Shown here piece after piece: positions 1 through 5,166 of a stretch of DNA of 5,166 nucleotides. This DNA comes from an uncultured Ruminococcus sp. (GTDB lineage: Bacteria > Bacillota > Clostridia > Oscillospirales > Acutalibacteraceae): positions 1 to 5,166 of the forward strand of contig CACXGJ010000165.1 in NCBI GenBank assembly GCA_902767125.1. The letters run 5' to 3'. Every line of letters starts with the position of its first letter. Within the stretch, counting starts at the first letter, position 1. The translations under genes and the position numbers were made by a program. The notes below the pieces were generated by a model. That model was not told the origin of the DNA. It saw only the letters and a program-made list of their open reading frames with translations, and did no database searches.

Positions 1-28
1 GAGATTTTTATAATTTATAAAAAAGCTC
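1..28. other. Weak AT-rich imperfect hairpin at the window edge
   Basis: The first 28 bases can fold: GAG (1-3) pairs with CTC (26-28), there is a small internal mismatch, and then an all-A/T stem of about 7-8 bp forms around position 14. It could be the tail of a terminator for a gene to the left, or simply AT-rich spacer that folds by chance. There is no long T run after it on the + strand, and the left flank is cut off by the window, so the direction cannot be judged. Confidence 0.2.
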
Positions 29-57
29 TTTAAAATTCAATAAAAATATTGTATAAT
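29..57 (+). promoter_or_regulatory. Probable sigma-A-type promoter of the hprK operon
   Basis: A perfect -10 hexamer TATAAT lies at 52-57. Exactly 17 nt upstream is TTTAAA (29-34), which matches 4 of 6 bases of the TTGACA consensus. Transcription would begin near 63-66, giving a leader of about 45 nt before the hprK start at 109. The surrounding DNA is very AT-rich, so chance hexamers are common (another TATAAT occurs at 9-14). The position ahead of a four-gene run makes this one the better candidate. No catabolite-responsive (cre) operator was recognised. Confidence 0.6.
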
Positions 58-108
58 GTTAATTGGAATTTTGTTGACTTTTAAAAAATATTTGGAGGTG
101 TATCATCT

Positions 109-1068
109 ATGGAAACAAAATTTTCAGTAAGCCTCGACAAGATCATATCCGATCTTGAACTTGATGTAGCATATATGCCCACTGAACCGGAAAAAATATC
201 TGTTTCATCTAAAGATATAACCCGTCCCGGTCTGGAACTTACAGGATATCTTGATTTTTTCGACAACTCAAGAATTATACTGTTCGGTAACACCGAAAAT
301 AGTTATCTTAACAAGTTCAGTTCCGAGCAAAGAACCTATGTTATAGAAAGAATTTTTGCTCTTCAACCACCGGCAATTATTATAACAAGAGGCATTATTC
401 CTTATAGTGAATTGATGTCAGCAGCAGACAAATATAAAATACCTGTTTTGCGTTCTGCGGAAGCCACATCAACTTTGTCTGCATCTCTTGTATCTCTTTT
501 AAATTCCGAACTTGCTCCACGTGTAACACGTCATGGTGTTCTTGTTGAAGTATATGGTGAAGGTCTGCTTATTGTGGGTGACAGCGGTGTAGGTAAAAGT
601 GAAACTGCCATTGAACTTATAAAAAGAGGTCACAGACTCATAGCTGATGATGCTGTCGAGATCAGAAGGATATCTAACAAACAACTCATCGGTTCAGCTC
701 CCGAAAACATCCGTCATTTTATTGAATTGCGTGGCATAGGTATTATAAATGCAAGAAGACTTTTCGGTATGGGATCAGTAAAGCTTAGCGAAAAAATTGA
801 TATGGTCATAAACCTTGAACTATGGGATAACAAAAAAGTTTATGATCGTATGGGAATGAGCAGTGAAAAGACTGAAATACTCGGAAATGAAGTTCCTATT
901 GTAACTATACCGGTAAAACCCGGTCGAAATCTTGCAGTAATTATTGAAGTTGCTGCTATGAACAATCGTCAGCGTAAAATGGGATATAATGCTGCTCGAG
1001 AGCTTTTCCAAATGCTTGGTCTTGAATATCCTGAAGAAGACGGCGGACAACAAAATATTTCATTCTAA
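109..1068 (+). CDS. hprK: HPr kinase/phosphorylase
   Basis: This cytosolic bifunctional enzyme phosphorylates Ser46 of HPr (or Crh) using ATP or PPi and removes the phosphate by phosphorolysis. In Firmicutes it sets carbon catabolite repression through CcpA. The 319-aa length is normal for the family. The N-terminal domain spans about residues 1-132. The C-terminal catalytic domain has the conserved His142 (RHG), the Walker A loop GDSGVGKS at 157-164, the acidic pair Asp180-Asp181 (ADDAVE), the family signature IELRGIGIINARRLFG at 205-220, and the PVKPGRNLA loop with Lys270 and Arg273. All expected catalytic positions look intact. The ATG at 109 is preceded by GGAGGTG at 94-100 with good spacing, which fixes the start. 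It is the first gene of the operon, 25 nt before murB. No HPr gene is present in the window, so its substrate is encoded elsewhere. Confidence 0.97.
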   Translation: METKFSVSLDKIISDLELDVAYMPTEPEKISVSSKDITRPGLELTGYLDFFDNSRIILFGNTENSYLNKFSSEQRTYVIERIFALQPPAIIITRGIIPYSELMSAADKYKIPVLRSAEATSTLSASLVSLLNSELAPRVTRHGVLVEVYGEGLLIVGDSGVGKSETAIELIKRGHRLIADDAVEIRRISNKQLIGSAPENIRHFIELRGIGIINARRLFGMGSVKLSEKIDMVINLELWDNKKVYDRMGMSSEKTEILGNEVPIVTIPVKPGRNLAVIIEVAAMNNRQRKMGYNAARELFQMLGLEYPEEDGGQQNISF

Positions 1069-1082
1069 AAAATTATTTGATC

Positions 1083-1087
1083 AGGAG
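1083..1087 (+). promoter_or_regulatory. Ribosome binding site that sets the murB start
   Basis: AGGAG lies 6 nt before the ATG at 1094, in the 25-nt gap after the hprK stop. The reading frame stays open upstream to an ATG at 989, inside hprK. That longer form would add 35 residues unlike MurB and has no such site, so 1094 is the start chosen. Confidence 0.8.
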
Positions 1088-1093
1088 TTTTTT

Positions 1094-2002
1094 ATGATAA
1101 ACGAAATTTTCTTAAACTTACTCAAACAGCAAAACATTGATTTGCTGTTAAATGAACCTATGAGCAAACATACCACTTTCCATATAGGCGGAAATGCCGA
1201 CTGCTTTTGTGAACTGAAAGATTCACGTTCTTTGAAAAATATAATACTTATATGCAAGGAATATTCTGTTCCTTATTTCATAATAGGTTTAGGATCCAAT
1301 CTTCTTGTTTCAGATAACGGCATACGTGGTTTGGTAATAAAACTTAGTGGTGAGTTCAATTCCATCACCTTACTTGATGATAATACAATACGCTGTGGTG
1401 CAGGTGTATCTCTTGCCGGACTTTGTGTATTTGCAAGAAAAATGTCCTTAAGCGGTCTTGAATTTGCATGGGGCATTCCTGGATCAGTTGGTGGGGCAGT
1501 TTATATGAATGCCGGGGCATATAACGGTGAAATAAAAAACGTTGTTACTTCTGTAAGATATATAGATAATCAGGGAAATAAAAAAAGCTACCCAAAAGAT
1601 GAGTTGGATTTCAGCTATCGTCACAGTGTATTCACTGACACTGACAATATTATAACAGATGTAACTTTCAAACTTGTTCCGAAGCCACAGGAGATCATAA
1701 TTGATCGTATGCAAGAACTTATGAACAGAAGAAAAGCTAAACAGCCTATCAATCATCCAAGTGCCGGAAGTATATTTAAAAGACCGGGTGAAAATATCTA
1801 TGCCGCTGCCCTTATAGAAGAATGTGGATTGAAGGGCTTTTCAATAGGAGGTGCAGAGGTCAGTACAAAACATTCCGGATTCATTGTAAATGACCACAAT
1901 GCTACTGCCCAGGATGTCAAAAAGCTTATCAAACATATACAAGATGTTGTTTTTGAACAAAAAGGTATAAAGCTTTGCTGCGAAGTAAAATTTGTAGGAT
2001 GA
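1094..2002 (+). CDS. murB: UDP-N-acetylenolpyruvoylglucosamine reductase (MurB, type II)
   Basis: This cytosolic FAD enzyme uses NADPH to reduce UDP-GlcNAc-enolpyruvate to UDP-MurNAc, the second committed step of peptidoglycan precursor synthesis. From the ATG at 1094 the protein is 302 aa, close to the roughly 300 aa usual for type II MurB. The FAD-binding domain shows TTFHIGG (27-33), GLGSNLL (65-71), GAGVSLAGL (102-110) and GIPGSVGGAVYMNAGAYNGE (127-146). YRHSVF (175-180) carries Arg176. The C-terminal domain has SAGSIFKRP (223-231), in which Ser226 is the expected proton donor, then GGAEVSTKHSGFIVN (252-266) and Glu297 near the end. Assignment of Arg176, Ser226 and Glu297 is by motif comparison with the E. 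coli enzyme. The gene sits between hprK and rapZ in one operon. Pairing with rapZ and whiA is common in clostridia. Confidence 0.97.
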   Translation: MINEIFLNLLKQQNIDLLLNEPMSKHTTFHIGGNADCFCELKDSRSLKNIILICKEYSVPYFIIGLGSNLLVSDNGIRGLVIKLSGEFNSITLLDDNTIRCGAGVSLAGLCVFARKMSLSGLEFAWGIPGSVGGAVYMNAGAYNGEIKNVVTSVRYIDNQGNKKSYPKDELDFSYRHSVFTDTDNIITDVTFKLVPKPQEIIIDRMQELMNRRKAKQPINHPSAGSIFKRPGENIYAAALIEECGLKGFSIGGAEVSTKHSGFIVNDHNATAQDVKKLIKHIQDVVFEQKGIKLCCEVKFVG

Positions 2003-2016
2003 TTTGATTTTTATAC

Positions 2017-2021
2017 AAGGA
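2017..2021 (+). promoter_or_regulatory. Weak ribosome binding site for rapZ
   Basis: AAGGA lies 12 nt before the ATG at 2034, a longer spacing than for the other genes of the operon. A TTG at 2004, preceded by AGGA at 1996-1999, is an alternative start in the same frame and would add 10 residues. The ATG is preferred because it puts the P-loop right after a short beta strand, as in most RapZ proteins. The TTG cannot be excluded, since the Bacillus YvcJ N-terminus is somewhat longer. Confidence 0.5.
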
Positions 2022-2033
2022 TCTGATATATTT

Positions 2034-2903
2034 ATGGAATTTATTATAATAACGGGTTTATCCGGTGCCGGAAAATCTGTTGCAATGAAAAATATGGAGG
2101 ATATGGGATATTATTGTGTTGACAATATACCTCCAATGCTTTTATCAATTTTCTATGAACTTTGTGAAAAGTCCTCTGACAGTAAAATTAAAAAGGTTGC
2201 AGTTGTTACGGATATAAGAGCCGGTGATGCGTTTGAAGAACTTTTTGATGCTACTGACAAGATGACCGAAGACAAAAAATTGTATAAAATACTCTTTCTT
2301 GATGCAAATGATGATATTCTTTTACGACGCTTTCGTGAAACACGAAGAAAACATCCTCTTGCGGATATATGCAATGGCTCAACACAAAAAGCCGTAAAGC
2401 TTGAAAGAGAACTTCTTATGCGTGTCAAAGCCCGTGCTGACTATGTTGTAGATACTTCAACTCTCTCCCCCTCACAGCTCAAGGAACGCATTTCTTTGCT
2501 TTTCTCTGGCAGCATTTCTTCCGGAATGACCGTTACTTGTATGTCATTCGGATTTAAACACGGACTTCCTGCCGAAGCGGATTTAGTCTTTGATGTAAGA
2601 TGTCTTCCTAATCCTTTCTATATACCAGAACTTAAGAACCATACAGGTCTTGAAGCATGTGTTTTTGACTATGTAATGCAGTTTGAGCAATCAAAAGAAT
2701 TTGCCAAACGTATGTTCTCACTTGTCGATTATGCACTGCCGTTGTATCTTTCGGAAGGCAAAAGTCAACTTGTTATTGCAATAGGATGTACAGGTGGAAA
2801 ACATCGTTCTGTGACTATGACAAGAGTTATTTACCAACATATTCTTGAAACGGGTCAGCGTGTAACAATATATCACCGGGACGTGAGTAAGGTGGGGAAA
2901 TAA
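2034..2903 (+). CDS. rapZ: RapZ/YvcJ family P-loop nucleotide-binding protein
   Basis: This is a cytosolic ATP/GTP-binding protein. In E. coli, RapZ senses glucosamine-6-phosphate and delivers the small RNA GlmZ to RNase E. In B. subtilis, YvcJ binds and hydrolyses nucleotides and affects competence. Its job in clostridia is not established, so the RNase-adapter role should not be assumed. From ATG 2034 it is 289 aa, normal for the family. The N-terminal kinase-like domain has Walker A GLSGAGKS (8-15), VDNIPP (29-34), VVTDIRAG (57-64) and LFLDANDDILLRRFRETRR (87-105). The C-terminal domain begins near residue 165 with SFGFKHGLPAEADLVFDVR (171-189) and LPNPFYIPEL (191-200). It ends with the hallmark GCTGGKHRSV (251-260) and HRD (281-283). 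It lies 31 nt after murB, and its stop overlaps the whiA start by one base, suggesting translational coupling. Confidence 0.95.
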   Translation: MEFIIITGLSGAGKSVAMKNMEDMGYYCVDNIPPMLLSIFYELCEKSSDSKIKKVAVVTDIRAGDAFEELFDATDKMTEDKKLYKILFLDANDDILLRRFRETRRKHPLADICNGSTQKAVKLERELLMRVKARADYVVDTSTLSPSQLKERISLLFSGSISSGMTVTCMSFGFKHGLPAEADLVFDVRCLPNPFYIPELKNHTGLEACVFDYVMQFEQSKEFAKRMFSLVDYALPLYLSEGKSQLVIAIGCTGGKHRSVTMTRVIYQHILETGQRVTIYHRDVSKVGK

Positions 2904-3829
2904 TGTCTTTTTCAAAAGAAACAAAGAGCGAGCTTTGTAATGCCAATATCTTTAAAAAAGAACAAAAGATTGCACAGGTTTATGGTATGGTTCTGTTTTC
3001 AAAGATGTTCTCAAATAACAATATATCCTTTTCAACCGAAAGCCGTCCTGTAGCTGTTCTCTACGCTCAAGAACTTTCTTCTCTCACAAATACCATAGTT
3101 GATCTGAATGTTAAACTTACACGAAGATGTGGCGAGACAGCTTTTTATATACTTTCAGTACCGGACACAAATGACTGTTCAAAAATCTTCGACTTTTTCG
3201 GTCATTCAAAAAATCAGATAAATCTTCGTATAAATCGTGCCAATATAGATGATGACGAATGTATCAAGTATTTTTTAAGAGGAGTTTTTTTAGTGTGTGG
3301 AAATGTTACCTCCCCTACCAAAGAATATCACCTTGAGTTTGTGGTACCTCATAAGAAACTTGCCTACGATCTTGAAACTATAATATCCGAAATAAGGGAA
3401 ATTGACATTCATCCTAAAACTGTACAACGTAAAGGAAGCTATGTTGTATATATAAAAGGCTGTGAAAACGTCACGGATATGATAACATATATCGGAGGAC
3501 AAATGTCTGCTATAGAAGTTATCCAAAATAACATATATAAATCCGTCAGGAACAATGTTAATCGTAAGACAAATTCTGAAACTGCCAACCTAAAAAGAAC
3601 AGCTCTTGCTTCAGCTAAACAGCTTGAAGCGATAAATATAATAGAATCCCAAAAAGGTCTTGGATATTTACCCGAAGAATTGAGAGAGATTGCTCAAATC
3701 AGGCTTGAATATCCCGAATACAATCTTCGTGAGATTGGTGCAGCACTGCAAGTACCTATTAGTCGTTCAGGCGTAAATCATCGGATACAGCGTATACTTA
3801 AAATAGCTGATGAACTTTCCGAACAATAA
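2903..3829 (+). CDS. whiA: WhiA family DNA-binding regulator
   Basis: WhiA is a transcription factor or nucleoid-associated protein. It controls sporulation septation in Streptomyces and affects cell division and chromosome segregation in B. subtilis. The target here is unknown. The 308-aa length fits the family. Residues 1-90 form the WhiA N-terminal region. The domain related to LAGLIDADG homing endonucleases follows, with FLRGVFLVCGNVTSPTKEYH at 124-143. Positions where nucleases carry catalytic Asp are Leu130 and Cys132, so no nuclease activity is expected. The C-terminal DNA-binding part contains NRKTNSETANLKRTALAS (220-237) and a helix-turn-helix with LREIGAALQVPISRSGVNHR (275-294). Start ATG 2903 overlaps the rapZ stop (TAATG) and has AAGGTGG at 2889-2895, within the end of rapZ. 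It is the last gene of the operon, with a terminator starting 38 nt downstream. Confidence 0.95.
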   Translation: MSFSKETKSELCNANIFKKEQKIAQVYGMVLFSKMFSNNNISFSTESRPVAVLYAQELSSLTNTIVDLNVKLTRRCGETAFYILSVPDTNDCSKIFDFFGHSKNQINLRINRANIDDDECIKYFLRGVFLVCGNVTSPTKEYHLEFVVPHKKLAYDLETIISEIREIDIHPKTVQRKGSYVVYIKGCENVTDMITYIGGQMSAIEVIQNNIYKSVRNNVNRKTNSETANLKRTALASAKQLEAINIIESQKGLGYLPEELREIAQIRLEYPEYNLREIGAALQVPISRSGVNHRIQRILKIADELSEQ

Positions 3830-3867
3830 TAACAATAATATTGTAAAACCGATTTGTCATAAAACTA
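3830..3867. other. Short spacer after whiA with no feature seen
   Basis: This is AT-rich sequence with repeated AATAAT units right after the whiA stop. It holds no reading frame, promoter or binding site that I can support before the terminator stem begins. Confidence 0.6.
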
Positions 3868-3912
3868 AAAACACCGTGAGCCATAAGGTTGATTCATGGC
3901 TCACGGTGTTTT
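3868..3912. terminator. Bidirectional intrinsic terminator between whiA and the LCP gene
   Basis: A perfect 17-bp inverted repeat pairs 3868-3884 with 3896-3912 around an 11-nt loop. The core is ACACCGTGAGCCAT and its complement. The left arm is preceded by A-rich sequence and the right arm ends in TTTT, so an RNA made in either direction ends its stem with a U run. Leftward transcripts get the longer run (five U, then AG, then four U), while rightward ones get four. It lies 38 nt after the whiA stop and 8 nt past the stop of the convergent gene, so it serves both. Confidence 0.9.
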
Positions 3913-3920
3913 AATGATGG

Positions 3921-5120
3921 TCACTGATCTTTTTTGTCTGCGTTGAAAACAAATTCGTTAAGGGCTTTTATCTCTTCATCCATATTGCTTATCATCAATA
4001 CTTGAGCACCATTTATTACTTCGTTTGTATAATTGAATGATTGCGGTATTCTAAAATCCATTTTATCATATCTCAAATAACTTATTAATCCGAAGCTCAA
4101 TCTCAACGTATTTCCAAGATTCATATTTGTTTTTATCATTGGAGCTACTTCATATATAGTTTTTATAAGATCAATGGGGTTCGATTCCTGAAGCTTCAAC
4201 ATTACTGTATTTATTACATTTCGCTGTCTTGACGTTCTCATAAAATCATCACCCTCGAAATGCATATCTTCATCTCCTCGGTTTCTTGAATGCCATAATG
4301 CTTGTCTTCCATTAAGATGTACTATGGCAACCTTTTCGTCGTCTTTTTCATAAAAATTATAATCTTCTTTTTTTAATTCGTTTTCGTCTTCGACCTGCTT
4401 ATTTTTATGGCTCTGCCAATTTATATATTCTATCTCTGCCTCCGAAAGCTCAATATCTATACCTCCGAGTCCGTCTATAATAGATTCAAAGCTTGCAAAA
4501 TCGACTGTTATATAACTATCTATTCTTATATGAAAATTATATTCTATCGTTTCAACGGCAAGCTTGGCACCACCTATTGCAAATGCAGCATTTAGTTTTT
4601 CCTCACCATTATCAACAATAGGCAGATAAAGGTCTCTCAAAAACGATGTCTGCTTTATAAGCTTATGCTTTTTATCTATTGAGATCAATATCATTGAATC
4701 TGAACGTCCGTTTTCATCCTTGGGATGATTATCTGTACCGAATATCAATATATTTTGAACATCAGGATCATTTCTCAATTCTCCTACCATGCCAACTATC
4801 ATTTCTTCATCAGGATTCTCTCTTGTATAATCTACCCTCGATATCAAAAAAAGTAAGCCTCCCAAAGAAACAAATATGGCAATGATAACAAGCCAGATTA
4901 AAAACTTCAGAAAACCATATTTCTTTTTCTTGTCATCAACCTCGACAGGTATAAATTTTGGTTTCTGTTCAGACGTTTTTTCGGGTTCCGGAGGTTTTTC
5001 AGGAGGCTTTTTCTTTTTTTCAGGCGGTATAGGATTGGGATTTTTTTTATTTACAGGGTGTGATTTAAAAAATACCTCCTGAAAATTATATCCGTCCCCA
5101 TAATCTTTTCTATTCCTCAC
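3921..5120 (-). CDS. LytR-CpsA-Psr (LCP) family cell-wall glycopolymer transferase
   Basis: LCP proteins are membrane-anchored enzymes that act outside the cell, moving lipid-pyrophosphate-linked glycopolymers (teichoic acid, capsule and similar) onto peptidoglycan. The specific polymer here cannot be told. The 399-aa protein has a cytosolic tail (1-68, with a Lys/Pro-rich part at 22-68) and one hydrophobic helix at about 69-93 after KKKK, giving N-in/C-out topology. The LCP domain runs from about 120 to 390. Motifs are ILIFGTD (124-130), GRSDSMILISID (138-149), SFLRDLYLP (159-167), KLNAAFAIGG (175-184), DGLGGIDIELS (216-226), LNGRQALWHSRNR (269-281) and RTSRQRNVI (295-303). The substrate-binding Arg and Asp residues expected for the family (Arg139, Asp141, Arg162, Asp163, Arg279, Arg295, Arg298) are present. 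The start codon is GTG, and the next Met is residue 107, beyond the membrane helix. Transcription converges on whiA. Confidence 0.93.
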   Translation of the reverse strand: MRNRKDYGDGYNFQEVFFKSHPVNKKNPNPIPPEKKKKPPEKPPEPEKTSEQKPKFIPVEVDDKKKKYGFLKFLIWLVIIAIFVSLGGLLFLISRVDYTRENPDEEMIVGMVGELRNDPDVQNILIFGTDNHPKDENGRSDSMILISIDKKHKLIKQTSFLRDLYLPIVDNGEEKLNAAFAIGGAKLAVETIEYNFHIRIDSYITVDFASFESIIDGLGGIDIELSEAEIEYINWQSHKNKQVEDENELKKEDYNFYEKDDEKVAIVHLNGRQALWHSRNRGDEDMHFEGDDFMRTSRQRNVINTVMLKLQESNPIDLIKTIYEVAPMIKTNMNLGNTLRLSFGLISYLRYDKMDFRIPQSFNYTNEVINGAQVLMISNMDEEIKALNEFVFNADKKDQ

Positions 5121-5128
5121 TTTACCTT

Positions 5129-5135
5129 CCTCCTT
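5129..5135 (-). promoter_or_regulatory. Consensus ribosome binding site fixing a GTG start
   Basis: On the minus strand AAGGAGG ends 8 nt before the GTG at 5120-5118. This is a full match to the anti-Shine-Dalgarno complement at ideal spacing, so the non-ATG start is well supported. The 31 bases from here to the window edge show no convincing -10/-35 pair, and the promoter probably lies beyond the window. Confidence 0.85.
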
Positions 5136-5166
5136 TTAATTTGAAATGGTTTTATTTTTTATCAGC

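Noticed and set aside
74..79. TTGACT as a -35 element close to hprK
   Set aside because: No acceptable -10 lies 16-18 nt downstream; that position is occupied by the ribosome binding site.
1..108. Riboswitch or cre operator in the hprK leader
   Set aside because: The leader is about 45 nt and AT-rich, with no recognisable aptamer fold and no match to the cre consensus.
138..157. Perfect 7-bp inverted repeat (CAAGATC, 6-nt spacer, GATCTTG) just inside hprK
   Set aside because: A repeat this short is expected by chance in 5 kb, and it codes for ordinary HprK residues. I see no second copy that would suggest an operator.
989..1093. Upstream extension of murB to an ATG at 989
   Set aside because: It overlaps the end of hprK, has no ribosome binding site, and its residues do not resemble MurB, whereas the ATG at 1094 has AGGAG at 6-nt spacing.
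5075..5080. Internal AGGAGG on the minus strand inside the LCP gene
   Set aside because: No usable start codon lies at the right distance after it, and the upstream GTG has a better placed site and gives a continuous frame.
4876..5082. Plus-strand open frame rich in Gly, Phe and Ser opposite the LCP tail
   Set aside because: Its composition is simply the complement of the Lys/Pro codons in the LCP gene, and it has no supporting ribosome binding site.

Overview
This is an AT-rich chromosomal window from what looks like a low-GC anaerobic Firmicute, most likely class Clostridia. A Ruminococcaceae/Oscillospiraceae or Lachnospiraceae-like source is my best guess, from gene content, gene order and strong AGGAGG-type ribosome binding sites; it is not proven by any marker here. 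All five genes belong to recognisable core Firmicute families. I found no mobile element, CRISPR array, tRNA/rRNA or phage signature, and no convincing undescribed system.

Layout. Positions 1-108 are non-coding and hold a probable sigma-A-type promoter (consensus TATAAT at 52-57) and the leader of the operon. Four genes then run on the + strand with short gaps: hprK (109-1068, HPr kinase/phosphorylase), murB (1094-2002, UDP-N-acetylenolpyruvoylglucosamine reductase), rapZ/yvcJ (2034-2903, P-loop nucleotide-binding protein) and whiA (2903-3829, DNA-binding regulator). Gaps are 25 nt, 31 nt and a 1-nt overlap (TAATG), so they very probably form one transcription unit. A perfect 17-bp hairpin at 3868-3912, flanked by A and T runs, ends this unit and also ends the convergent minus-strand gene at 3921-5120. 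That gene starts with GTG and encodes a LytR-CpsA-Psr (LCP) family membrane protein. The last 46 bases hold its ribosome binding site and an incomplete upstream region.

How the genes fit together. The operon pairs a carbon-status sensor (HprK acting on Ser46 of HPr/Crh) with a peptidoglycan precursor enzyme (MurB), a protein linked in other bacteria to amino-sugar control or competence (RapZ/YvcJ), and a regulator linked to division (WhiA). The neighbouring LCP protein probably attaches a glycopolymer to the cell wall. The shared theme is coupling nutrient status to envelope synthesis, but this is inference from families and synteny. Two departures from the Bacillus arrangement are worth noting: glmR/yvcK is absent between rapZ and whiA, and no HPr/Crh gene follows whiA.
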